From Neisseriaceae bacterium HSC-16F19 (GTDB taxonomy: Bacteria > Pseudomonadota > Gammaproteobacteria > Burkholderiales > Neisseriaceae), in contig NZ_JALJZY010000023.1 of assembly GCF_024171525.1 (NCBI RefSeq), positions 1 to 32,062 on the forward strand: a stretch of 32,062 bases of DNA, in the 5' to 3' direction. The notes under the pieces were generated by a model. It was not told where the DNA came from and made no database searches. It saw nothing but the letters and a program-made list of their open reading frames with translations. Positions 6,948 through 14,193 of the stretch are shown here, in pieces. A program made the position numbers and the translations under genes. Numbering within the stretch: position 1 is the first letter of the stretch; every line of letters begins with the position of its first letter.

Positions 6948-7051
6948 TATAGTCGAATAACACAGAACGAGACAAGGCAGCAAGCCGTAGACAGTACAAG
7001 TAGTACGGCAAGGCGCAGCAACGCCGTATCGTTCTGTGTTAAATGACTATA
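6948..7051. mobile_element. Correia-type repeat (CREE/NEMIS), short form
   Basis: A 104-bp element with inverted ends beginning TATAGTC and sharing TAACACAGAACGA on both sides. Its interior (GACAAGGC...AGCCG.AGACAGTACAA.TAGTACGG, then CAACGCCGTA) matches the meningococcal Correia element, but the terminal repeats differ from the meningococcal TATAGTGGATTAACAAAAAT type. It abuts the luxS stop codon with one base between. In Neisseria these elements can be cut by RNase III and can carry promoters or IHF sites. Confidence 0.85.
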
Positions 7052-7052
7052 A

Positions 7053-7559
7053 TTAGGACTTCAGCAGCGACAAATCCAGAGTAAGGTCGCGGTTGAGATT
7101 CACGCCGATGTCGCGCGCAATCACGTTTTGGGCGATGGCTTGTGCCTCGGCCAAGGAGTGCAGGGTATAGGTGCCGCACTGGTATTCGTTCAATTCCGGA
7201 ATCTGGCTTTGCTCTTTGACATTGAGCACGTCCTTCATGGCGGCTTTCCAGGCGGCGGCCACGCGGGCTTCTTCCGGTGCGCCGATGAGGCTCATATAAA
7301 AACCGGTGCGGCAACCCATGGGGGAGATGTCGATGATTTCCACATCGTCGGCATTAAGGTGGTCGCGCATAAAGCCGGCAAACAAATGCTCCAATGTGTG
7401 GATGCCTTTTTCAGACAGGATTTCCTGGTTGGGGATGCAGAAGCGCAGGTCGTACACGGTAATGGTGTCGCCCTTGGGGGTGGTCATGGTTTTGGCCACA
7501 CGCACGGCCGGGGCCTGCATGCGGGTGTGGTCTACGGTAAAGCTGTCGAGTAAAGGCAT
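7053..7559 (-). CDS. luxS: S-ribosylhomocysteine lyase
   Basis: Encodes 168 residues, full length for LuxS. It cleaves S-ribosylhomocysteine to homocysteine and DPD (the autoinducer-2 precursor) in the activated methyl cycle. Visible motifs are the N-terminal LDSFTVDHTRMQAPAVR, DLRFCIPN, the metal-binding HTLEH (residues about 54-58), the catalytic-cysteine segment SPMGCRTGFYM, and the third metal ligand region QCGTYTLHS. The start ATG 7559 follows GGAG. It is transcribed alone; its 3' end touches a Correia-type element, so messenger stability may be affected. Confidence 0.96.
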   Translation of the reverse strand: MPLLDSFTVDHTRMQAPAVRVAKTMTTPKGDTITVYDLRFCIPNQEILSEKGIHTLEHLFAGFMRDHLNADDVEIIDISPMGCRTGFYMSLIGAPEEARVAAAWKAAMKDVLNVKEQSQIPELNEYQCGTYTLHSLAEAQAIAQNVIARDIGVNLNRDLTLDLSLLKS

Positions 7560-7595
7560 GGTGGTGCTCCTGATGAAAGAATGATGGCGGTTTTC

Positions 7596-7607
7596 AGGCT
7601 GCCTGAA
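7596..7607 (+). repeat. DNA uptake sequence upstream of luxS
   Basis: Exact copy within TTTTCAGGCTGCCTGAAAA, 37 bases before the luxS start. Confidence 0.85.
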
Positions 7608-7652
7608 AAAGAAAAACGCTATTTTACTGTGCTTGCGGATTATTGGGCAGTC

Positions 7653-7893
7653 GTAGGTCGGGCATTAATGCCCGACAAAATGAAGAAATACACAAAACCG
7701 AGATCTTTGCAAACCCCGGACAGCATGTTATTCAAGCCGTAGGGTGGGCATTCTTGCCCACCCATCATCTTTGACAATCAGCGGTTTAAAATGGTGGGCA
7801 GGAATGCCCACCCTACCTGTGGCCTGTTTTATCGCTGTCATCAACGGGTTTTGCAAAGATCTCAAAACTGTCGGGCATCAATACCCGACCTAC
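7653..7893. repeat. Nested palindrome island between luxS and purL
   Basis: An outer pair of palindromes, GTCGGGCATTAATGCCCGAC (7657-7676) and GTCGGGCATCAATACCCGAC (7870-7889), faces inward, each with GTAGG or CTAC on its outer side. Inside is the element 7700-7863, which contains a second pair: GTAGGGTGGGCA...TGCCCACCC (7739-7763) and GGTGGGCAGGAATGCCCACC (7793-7812) with CTAC. The whole spacer 7560-7946 is made of repeats and DUS; no gene is present. Confidence 0.7.
7700..7863. mobile_element. MITE-like element with GAGATCTTTGCAAA ends
   Basis: The terminal inverted repeats are GAGATCTTTGCAAACCC and GGGTTTTGCAAAGATCTC (rightmost base 7863). It is 164 bp, has no coding capacity, and carries two GTAGG-type palindromes. 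The half element at 29691-29765 is homologous in reverse orientation (shared TTATTCAAGCCGTA). No exact target duplication was found. The ends resemble those of neisserial IS5-family elements of the IS1106 type, as far as I recall. Confidence 0.6.
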
Positions 7894-7894
7894 T

Positions 7895-7946
7895 TTTTTT
7901 CAGGCAGCCTGTATGCGTTCAATCAATATACAGGCTGCCTGAAAAT
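7895..7946 (-). terminator. Inverted DUS pair after purL
   Basis: DUS copies at 7899-7910 and 7932-7943 face outward and extend into a stem of about 18 bp (TTTTCAGGCAGCCTGTAT with its complement) around an 11-15 base loop. It begins within a base or two of the purL stop. The order is the reverse of the usual DUS terminator and there is no T tract on the minus strand, so it may act more as an RNA 3' stabiliser. Confidence 0.5.
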
Positions 7947-10900
7947 TTAACCTAAAGCCTTGCGTGCACCCGCAAACAAGCGATACCAGCCGCTGACATC
8001 GCTGTGTCGCCATGCTTCCGGCGCCCAGCTCATCTGTGCTGTGCGGAACACGCGTTCAGGGTGCGGCATCATGATGGTGGCGCGGCCGTCGCTGCTGGTG
8101 ACACCGGCTATGCCCAGCGGCGAGCCGTTGGGGTTGAGCGGGTAGTCTTGCGCCACTGCGCCGCTGCCGTCGATGTATTGCAGGGCAATGGCGGCATCGG
8201 CGGGGGCGGAGGCGCTGTGGCTGAAATCGGCGCGGCCTTCGCCGTGGCTCACCACCACCGGCAGCATGGCGCCCTGCATTTCCGCCAAAATCAGCGACGG
8301 CGATTTGGGCACGGCCACCATGCTCAAACGGGCTTCAAACTGCTCCGATTGGTTGCGTTTGAATTTCGGCCATGCGGCGGTGCCGGGGATGATTGCGGCC
8401 AGATTGCTCACCATTTGGCAGCCGTTGCACACACCCAGCGTGAGGGTGTTGGGATTGGCGAAGAAGGCGGCAAACTGCTCGCGCAATTCGGGATGGAACA
8501 AAACGGATTTGGCCCAGCCTTCGCCGGCGCCCAAAACATCGCCGTAGCTGAAGCCGCCGCAGGCGGCGAGCATATGGAAGGTATCGAGCTTGACGCGTCC
8601 AGCCATCAGGTCGGACATATGGACGTCGTAGGCGTCGAAACCGGCACGGGTAAAGGCGGCGGCCATTTCCACCTGGCCGTTCACCCCCTGTTCGCGCAGG
8701 ATGGCGATTTTCGGTTTTGCGCCGCTGTGAATAAACGGTGCGGCAAGGTCTTCCTGTACATCGAAGGGCAGGTCGGCAAACAGGGCGGAACGGGCGTCGT
8801 CGGCCAAGAGGGCAAATTCGCTGTCGGCGCATTCGGGATTGTCGCGCAGGCGCTGGATTTGGTGGCTGGTGCTCTGCCAGGTTTGTTGCAGGGCCAGACG
8901 GCTTTCGTTGAAGATAATGGCATCGTTAAAACAGATATGCAGCTTGTCTGAATCAAACACGGGCTGACCCAGGCCGCCGAAACCTTTTGTCAAAGCCAAA
9001 CCGGCTTGTTTTAACAAATCCACTACATAGGCCATATCGGTTTCACGGATTTGTAGCACCGCGCCCAGTTCTTCATTGAACAGCGTTTCTATGCAGCGTG
9101 CGGTCACGGCGGCGGTATCGCTTAAGTTCAAGCTGTCGTAATCTATCAAACCGTCAAGTTGAACATCCAAACCACACCGCGCCGCAAACGCCATTTCCGC
9201 CAGCGTGGCAAACAGGCCGCCGTCGCTGCGGTCGTGGTAGGCCAAGAGTTTGTCTTCCGCCACCAGTTGCTGCATCACTTCATAAAAGGCTTTCAGGCAG
9301 CCTGCATCAATGTCCGGGGCTTCGCCGCCGGTTTCTTGATATACCTGCGCCAGCGCCGAGCCGCCCATGCGTGCTTTGCCCAAACCCAAATCCACCGCCA
9401 GCAATACGCTGTCGGCCACGTTTTTCAACTCCGGGGTCACGGTTTTGCGCACGTCCGCTACCGGCGCAAAGGCGGTGATAATCAGACTTAAGGGCGATAC
9501 CACGGCTTTTTGCACGCCGTCTTCCTGCCACACGGTTTTCATGGACAGCGAGTCTTTGCCCACGGGAATGCTGATGCCCAGCGCCTGGCAGCTGTGCGAT
9601 ACGGCTTCCACGGTGCGGTAGAGTTTTTCGTCTTCGCCGGCATTGCCGCAGGCGGCCATCCAGTTGGCGGACAATTTGATATTGCCGATGGCGCCGATAT
9701 TCACCGCGGCGATATTGGTGATGGCTTCGCCTATGGCCATGCGGCCGGAAGCGGGGGCGTCAAACAGTGCCACGGTGGGTTTTTCGCCCATGCTCATGGC
9801 TTCGCCGCGGTGGGTGTTGAAGCCCATCAGGGTAACGGCGCAATCGGCCACCGGGGTTTGGTAGCGGCCGACCATTTGGTCGCGGTGGGTCATGCCGCCG
9901 ACGGAGCGGTCGCCGATGGTAATGAGGAAGTTTTTGGCGGCCACGGTGGGCAGGCTGAGCACGCGGTAAGCGGCGTCTTTCAAATCGATATGGCTGCCTG
10001 AAAAGGCTTGCGCCGCTGCGGCCACGGTTTGGTCTTGGCGGGTGGTTTTCGGCGGTTTGCCCAGCAAGACATTGAGCGGCAAATCCACCGGATTGTTGTG
10101 GTACAAATCGTCGCGCACCTGCAAATGGCCGTTGTCGGTGGCCACGCCCACCACCGCAAACGGGCAGCGCTCGCGTTCGCACAGGGTGCGGAAGGTGTCC
10201 AAATCCTGTTCCAAAATGGAGAGCACATAGCGCTCTTGCGCTTCGTTACACCAAATCTGCATGGGCGAGAGGCCGTGTTCTTCCAGCGGCACGTCGCGCA
10301 GCTTGAACACGGCGCCGCGTCCGGCATCGTTCACCAGTTCGGGGAAGGCATTGGACAGGCCGCCGGCACCGACGTCGTGGATGGCGATAATCGGGTTGGC
10401 TGCGCCCAGCTGCCAGCAGCGGTCGATGACTTCCTGCGCGCGGCGCTCGATTTCCGGATTGCCGCGTTGCACGGAATTGAAGTCCAAACCGGCGTCGTTG
10501 CTGCCGGTGTCCATGGACGAAGCCGCGCCGCCGCCCAAACCGATGAGCATGCCCGGGCCGCCGAGCTGCACCAGCAGCGCGCCTTCGGGAATGCGGTTTT
10601 TATGCGTCTGCTGCGCCTGGATATTGCCCAGGCCGCCGGCAATCATAATCGGCTTGTGATAGCCGCGCACCTGGCCCTTGAATTCCTGCTCGAAGGTACG
10701 GAAATAGCCCAACAGATTGGGACGGCCGAATTCGTTGTTAAACGCTGCACCGCCGATGGGGCCTTCAATCATGATGTCCAAGGGCGAGGCGATGTGGCCG
10801 GGTTTGCCGTAGGGCACTTCCCACGGTTGCGGTGCATCGGGCAGATTGAGGTTGGATACGGTAAAGCCGGTCAAGCCTGCTTTCGGGCGCGCGCCGCGGC

Positions 10901-11894
10901 CGGTGGCGCCTTCGTCGCGGATTTCGCCGCCCGCACCGGTGGCGGCACCGGCAAAGGGCGCAATGGCGGTGGGGTGGTTATGGGTTTCCACCTTCATCAG
11001 GATATGGGTTTCTTCTTCGCTGAAGCGGTAGCCCTGCGCTTGATCGGCATGCGGATAGAAACGCTCGATGGTGGCGCCTTCGATAATGGAGGCATTGTCT
11101 TTATAGGCCACCACCGTGCCTTGCGGGTGGGCTTCGTGGGTGTCGCGTATCATGCGGAACAGCGATTTGGGCTGGGCTTCGCCGTTCAAAACAAAATCGG
11201 CATTGAAGATTTTGTGGCGGCAGTGTTCGCTGTTGGCCTGGGCAAACATCATCAGTTCCACATCGGACGGATTGCGCTGCAAGGCCCGGTAGTTTTCCAG
11301 CAGATAATCGATTTCGTCGGGCGACAAGGCCAAACCCAGCTCGCGGTTGGCGGTTTCCAATGCGGCTTTGCCGCCGCCCAAAACATCCACACTGGCAAAG
11401 GTTTGTGCTTGGGGGTGGGCAAACAGCGCTTGGGCTGCCTGAAGATTGTCGAACACGCTTTCGGTCATGCGGTCGTGCAACAGCGCCGCCCATTGCGCCT
11501 GCTGTTGCGGCGACTCCAGCTCGGTATTGATGTAAAACGCAGTCACGCGTTCGATGCGCTCAACAGCATCGAGGCCGCAATTATGGGCAATATCGGTGGC
11601 TTTGGATGCCCACGGCGAAATGGTGCCCACGCGCGGTGTGACCACAAAAAAATGTGCCGTACTGTGGGTGTCGGGCACATAGTCTTCCACTTGCTGCGCA
11701 TCCAGCAAGGCTTCCAGCTTGGCGGTTTCGTCTGCATTCAAGGGGCGCTTGGCGGCCACCAGATACCAGTGTTCGCTGGTGATGCCGCAATCCGCACCGG
11801 CATACAGTCCGGCAGCGGCGGCTTTTTGCCGCAGTTTGTCGACACGGAAATCGGATAAGGCACGCTGGCCGGAAAGGGTCAAAATCACAGACAT
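7947..11894 (-). CDS. purL: Phosphoribosylformylglycinamidine synthase
   Basis: Encodes 1315 residues, the single-chain form found in Proteobacteria (E. coli 1295). It converts FGAR, glutamine and ATP to FGAM in de novo purine synthesis. In order: an N-terminal PurS-like domain (about residues 1-150), a linker, the first AIRS-type ATP domain with ETHNHPTAIAPFAGAATG and GGPGMLIGLGGGAASS, a second AIRS half with GDRSVGGMTHRDQMVG and HDRSDGGLFATLAEMAFA, and a C-terminal class I amidotransferase. The latter has the nucleophile Cys in LGVCNGCQMVSNL and the His/Glu pair in MMPHPERVFRTAQMSW. I chose ATG 11894 (MSVILTLSG), the family start; its ribosome binding site is weak. A DUS (9292-9303) is embedded and read as GCLKAF. 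Near-DUS forms with one altered base occur at 9991 and 11431. Confidence 0.97.
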   Translation of the reverse strand: MSVILTLSGQRALSDFRVDKLRQKAAAAGLYAGADCGITSEHWYLVAAKRPLNADETAKLEALLDAQQVEDYVPDTHSTAHFFVVTPRVGTISPWASKATDIAHNCGLDAVERIERVTAFYINTELESPQQQAQWAALLHDRMTESVFDNLQAAQALFAHPQAQTFASVDVLGGGKAALETANRELGLALSPDEIDYLLENYRALQRNPSDVELMMFAQANSEHCRHKIFNADFVLNGEAQPKSLFRMIRDTHEAHPQGTVVAYKDNASIIEGATIERFYPHADQAQGYRFSEEETHILMKVETHNHPTAIAPFAGAATGAGGEIRDEGATGRGARPKAGLTGFTVSNLNLPDAPQPWEVPYGKPGHIASPLDIMIEGPIGGAAFNNEFGRPNLLGYFRTFEQEFKGQVRGYHKPIMIAGGLGNIQAQQTHKNRIPEGALLVQLGGPGMLIGLGGGAASSMDTGSNDAGLDFNSVQRGNPEIERRAQEVIDRCWQLGAANPIIAIHDVGAGGLSNAFPELVNDAGRGAVFKLRDVPLEEHGLSPMQIWCNEAQERYVLSILEQDLDTFRTLCERERCPFAVVGVATDNGHLQVRDDLYHNNPVDLPLNVLLGKPPKTTRQDQTVAAAAQAFSGSHIDLKDAAYRVLSLPTVAAKNFLITIGDRSVGGMTHRDQMVGRYQTPVADCAVTLMGFNTHRGEAMSMGEKPTVALFDAPASGRMAIGEAITNIAAVNIGAIGNIKLSANWMAACGNAGEDEKLYRTVEAVSHSCQALGISIPVGKDSLSMKTVWQEDGVQKAVVSPLSLIITAFAPVADVRKTVTPELKNVADSVLLAVDLGLGKARMGGSALAQVYQETGGEAPDIDAGCLKAFYEVMQQLVAEDKLLAYHDRSDGGLFATLAEMAFAARCGLDVQLDGLIDYDSLNLSDTAAVTARCIETLFNEELGAVLQIRETDMAYVVDLLKQAGLALTKGFGGLGQPVFDSDKLHICFNDAIIFNESRLALQQTWQSTSHQIQRLRDNPECADSEFALLADDARSALFADLPFDVQEDLAAPFIHSGAKPKIAILREQGVNGQVEMAAAFTRAGFDAYDVHMSDLMAGRVKLDTFHMLAACGGFSYGDVLGAGEGWAKSVLFHPELREQFAAFFANPNTLTLGVCNGCQMVSNLAAIIPGTAAWPKFKRNQSEQFEARLSMVAVPKSPSLILAEMQGAMLPVVVSHGEGRADFSHSASAPADAAIALQYIDGSGAVAQDYPLNPNGSPLGIAGVTSSDGRATIMMPHPERVFRTAQMSWAPEAWRHSDVSGWYRLFAGARKALG
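9292..9303 (-). repeat. DNA uptake sequence inside purL
   Basis: Exact copy in coding sequence; on the coding strand it is read as Gly-Cys-Leu-Lys. Confidence 0.85.
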
Positions 11895-11942
11895 GGATGC
11901 GCTCGCAAGATGGATAATAATGAGGGGCAAAATAAGGGCGGG

Positions 11943-11948
11943 ATTATA
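11943..11948 (-). promoter_or_regulatory. Probable purL -10 box
   Basis: A perfect TATAAT on the minus strand, about 49 bases before the purL ATG. The -35 region at normal spacing is GC-rich and poor, so purL may depend on an activator or be repressed. The plus-strand promoter for pilU in the same 180-bp spacer was not identified. Confidence 0.45.
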
Positions 11949-12074
11949 CGCCAAATCGGGTGGGCGGACGACAGCAGAATAGGGTGTCAGGGCCTATTCG
12001 GGCTGCCTGAAAACACTTGGCATCAATCTTGCATACCTATGGGCATTTTCCCCATTGTTTAAAGCCGAAATCCC

Positions 12075-13238
12075 ATGAGTATCCCCGCATTTAACGAAGA
12101 AATGAAAAAATTTATGCACCAGCTGTTGCAACACCTGGTGCAGCAAAAAGGCTCCGATTTGTTTGTCACCGCCGGTTTTCCGCCGGCGATGAAGCTGGAC
12201 GGCAAGTTAACGCCCATCGGCGACAAGCCGCTCACCGCCGACCATACCGCGCTGATGGCACGCGCCATTATGGACGAAAAACAGGCGCAGGAATTTGACG
12301 ACACCAACGAATGCAATTTCGCCATCAGCATTGCCGGGGTTTCGCGCTTCCGCATCAATGCCATGGTGCAACGCGGTGCCGTGGCGCTGGTGTGCCGCGT
12401 GATCACCAGCGATATTCCGCAGTTTGAAGACCTCAATCTGCCGCCGGTATTGCAAAAAGTGGTGATGGAAAAGCGCGGCCTGGTGATTTTTGTCGGCGGC
12501 ACCGGCTCGGGCAAATCCACCTCGCTGGCGGCGCTCATCGACTACCGCAACCGCAACAGCCACGGCCACATCATCACCATTGAAGACCCGATTGAATTTG
12601 TGCATCCGCACAAAAACTGCATCATCACCCAGCGCGAGGTGGGGGTGGACACCGAAAACTGGTTTGCGGCGCTGAAAAACACCCTGCGCCAGGCGCCGGA
12701 CGTGATTTTGATCGGCGAAATCCGCGACCGCGAAACCATGGATTACGCCCTGGCTTTTGCCGAGACCGGCCATTTGTGCATGGCCACCCTGCACGCCAAC
12801 AGCGCCAACCAGGCGCTGGACCGCATTATCAATTTCTTCCCCGAAGAGCGCCGCAACCAGTTGCTCAACGATTTGTCGCTCAACCTCAAAGGCTTTATTT
12901 CCCAGCGCCTGGTACCCAAACCCAACGGCAAAGGCCGCGTGGCGGCGGTGGAGGTGCTGCTCAATTCACCGCTGATTGCCGAGCTGATTCTCAACGGCGA
13001 CATCCACGGTGTGAAGGAAATCATGGCCCGTTCGCGCGATTTGGGCATGCAGACCTTCGACCAATCGCTGTACGACCTTTATGAAGCCGGTCTTATCACG
13101 TATGATGACGCCCTCAAAAACGCCGACTCGGTCAACGACCTGCGTTTGAATATCCAGCTCAACAGCAAAAACAAAGGCGCCAAGGCTGCCGATTTGGACA
13201 GCCTGAGCCTGATGAGTGACGAAGAGGAAATCGTCTGA
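12075..13238 (+). CDS. pilU: Type IV pilus retraction ATPase PilU
   Basis: Encodes 387 residues of the PilT/PilU retraction ATPase family. An N-terminal PAS-like domain with SDLFVTAGFPPAMKLDG precedes the RecA-like domain: Walker A GGTGSGKST (about residues 141-149), Asp box IITIEDPIEF, Walker B VILIGEIRDRE, and His box GHLCMATLHANSANQALDR. ECNFAIS, EKRGLVIFVG and the C-terminal ADSVNDLRLNIQL are as in P. aeruginosa PilU and distinguish it from PilT. It powers pilus retraction together with PilT at the inner membrane, and so supports twitching and DNA uptake. No pilT is adjacent, unlike the usual pilT-pilU pair. The Shine-Dalgarno is poor; an ATG at 12102 is an alternative start. A neisserial PilT2 label is the main alternative. 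Confidence 0.9.
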   Translation: MSIPAFNEEMKKFMHQLLQHLVQQKGSDLFVTAGFPPAMKLDGKLTPIGDKPLTADHTALMARAIMDEKQAQEFDDTNECNFAISIAGVSRFRINAMVQRGAVALVCRVITSDIPQFEDLNLPPVLQKVVMEKRGLVIFVGGTGSGKSTSLAALIDYRNRNSHGHIITIEDPIEFVHPHKNCIITQREVGVDTENWFAALKNTLRQAPDVILIGEIRDRETMDYALAFAETGHLCMATLHANSANQALDRIINFFPEERRNQLLNDLSLNLKGFISQRLVPKPNGKGRVAAVEVLLNSPLIAELILNGDIHGVKEIMARSRDLGMQTFDQSLYDLYEAGLITYDDALKNADSVNDLRLNIQLNSKNKGAKAADLDSLSLMSDEEEIV

Positions 13239-13297
13239 AGCCCGGCAATGTCCCGCCTGTTTGCAGCTTAGGCATCATTTGAAGTAAAGGAAGCACA

Positions 13298-13711
13298 GTG
13301 AAAATACAAACCCAATGGCTGGACGGCCTGTGTTTTGTCGGCAGCACCGAACACGGCCACAGCGTGGTCATGGACGGCGCCGCGCCGGAAGACGGCAAAC
13401 GCGGCATCAGCCCCATGGCCATGCTGCTGATGGGCGCCGCCGGCTGCTCCAGCATCGATGTGGTCGGCATCGCCCGCAAGCAGCGTCAGGACATCCGCGA
13501 CTGCATCTGCGAAGTTACTGCCAAACGTGCCGACACCATTCCCAAAGTATTTACCGACATCCACCTGCATTTCAAAGTGCTGGGCCGGGACTTGGACGAA
13601 CAGGCGATTGCCAAAGCGGTGCAGCTGTCGGCAGAGAAATACTGCTCCGCCTCGATTATGCTCAGCCAGGCGGCCAAAGTGACGCACAGTTTTGAGTGTG
13701 TGGCGGTTTAG
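13298..13711 (+). CDS. OsmC/YhfA-family protein
   Basis: Encodes 137 residues of the OsmC-like fold. The two expected redox cysteines are in MLLMGAAGCSSIDVVGI (about residue 50) and in AEKYCSASIML (about residue 116). OsmC and Ohr members are cysteine-based peroxidases for organic hydroperoxides; the YhfA-like branch, which this resembles (GRDLDEQAIAKAVQLSAEKYCS), has no firm function. The start codon is GTG at 13298 with AAAGGAAG seven bases upstream. It follows pilU by 59 bases on the same strand, so co-transcription is possible. A DUS at 13727-13738 lies just past the stop. Confidence 0.85.
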   Translation: MKIQTQWLDGLCFVGSTEHGHSVVMDGAAPEDGKRGISPMAMLLMGAAGCSSIDVVGIARKQRQDIRDCICEVTAKRADTIPKVFTDIHLHFKVLGRDLDEQAIAKAVQLSAEKYCSASIMLSQAAKVTHSFECVAV

Positions 13712-13726
13712 TGTGCCGGATTGGGT

Positions 13727-13738
13727 TTCAGGCAGCCT
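13727..13738 (-). repeat. DNA uptake sequence
   Basis: Exact reverse-complement copy 16 bases after the OsmC-family stop codon. Confidence 0.85.
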
Positions 13739-13748
13739 GACAGCACAG

Positions 13749-13778
13749 TTGCCCGAATCAGGTTTCCATCCGTATAAT
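13749..13778 (+). promoter_or_regulatory. tRNA-Leu promoter
   Basis: -35 TTGCCC (13749-13754), an 18-base spacer and a perfect -10 TATAAT (13773-13778), followed by a GC-rich GCGCGC discriminator typical of stringently controlled stable RNA genes. The tRNA begins 11 bases after the -10. Confidence 0.8.
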
Positions 13779-13788
13779 GCGCGCTTTT

Positions 13789-13873
13789 GCGGACGTGGCG
13801 AAATTGGTAGACGCACCAGATTTAGGTTCTGGCGCCGAGAGGTGTGAGAGTTCGAGTCTCTCCGTCCGCACCA
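13789..13873 (+). tRNA. leuW: tRNA-Leu (anticodon UAG)
   Basis: 85 bases including an encoded CCA. The acceptor stem GCGGACG pairs with CGTCCGC. The anticodon stem CCAGA/TCTGG (13816-13832) holds the loop TTTAGGT with anticodon TAG at 13823-13825. A long variable arm (GCGCCGAGAGGTGT region) marks a class II tRNA, and the T loop contains TTCGAGTC. It decodes CUA and other CUN codons. It has its own promoter and terminator. Confidence 0.97.
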
Positions 13874-13883
13874 TTGGGCACAA

Positions 13884-13919
13884 AAATAAAGGGTGAGACT
13901 TCAGTCTCACCCTTTATTT
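13884..13919 (+). terminator. tRNA-Leu terminator
   Basis: A 17-bp inverted repeat centred on TC (arms with AAAGGGTGAGACT and AGTCTCACCCTTT) ends in an AT-rich tract, eleven bases after the tRNA. Confidence 0.85.
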
Positions 13920-13953
13920 ATACCTGTCATTAGGCTTAACCCCGCCTCAGGCT

Positions 13954-14175
13954 GAGGTCTTTGCAAAACTGCTTGAGCTTCGCAACTCCGCTGCGCTACG
14001 CAGGTAGCCTAAACCCTTAGCTGCCGTCATTCCCGCGTACGCGGGAATCCATCTGTCCGTTTATGAATCCATTGTTTTAAAAATGGTTTCTTAAGTTTGC
14101 CCGTGGATTCCCGCGTACGCGGGAATGACGTCGGTTTTATATTTATGGTGACACATAAGGTTTTGCAAAGGTCTC
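13954..14175. mobile_element. MITE-like element carrying a dRS3 pair (NIME-like)
   Basis: Inverted ends GAGGTCTTTGCAAAAC and GTTTTGCAAAGGTCTC bound 222 bp without genes. Inside are two identical 20-bp dRS3 palindromes, ATTCCCGCGTACGCGGGAAT, at 14029-14048 and 14107-14126, flanking a 58-bp repeat sequence. dRS3 units (ATTCCC-N8-GGGAAT) around such sequences are the neisserial intergenic mosaic elements. AGGCT lies directly outside both ends, a possible 5-bp target duplication, but the right copy is also part of a DUS. A second, diverged copy is at 29485-29682. Confidence 0.7.
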
Positions 14176-14187
14176 AGGCTGCCTGAA
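14176..14187 (+). repeat. DNA uptake sequence
   Basis: Exact copy immediately next to the end of the MITE-like element and 7 bases from the transporter stop codon. Confidence 0.85.
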
Positions 14188-14193
14188 AACAAT

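Noticed and set aside
7653..7893. CRISPR array, because of regularly placed palindromes
   Set aside because: The units alternate in orientation, differ in sequence and have unequal spacing; no cas genes are present.
13954..14175. Phage attachment site, because dRS3 repeats serve as filamentous phage integration sites in meningococci
   Set aside because: No phage genes are inserted at either dRS3 pair, so only the repeat itself is supported.
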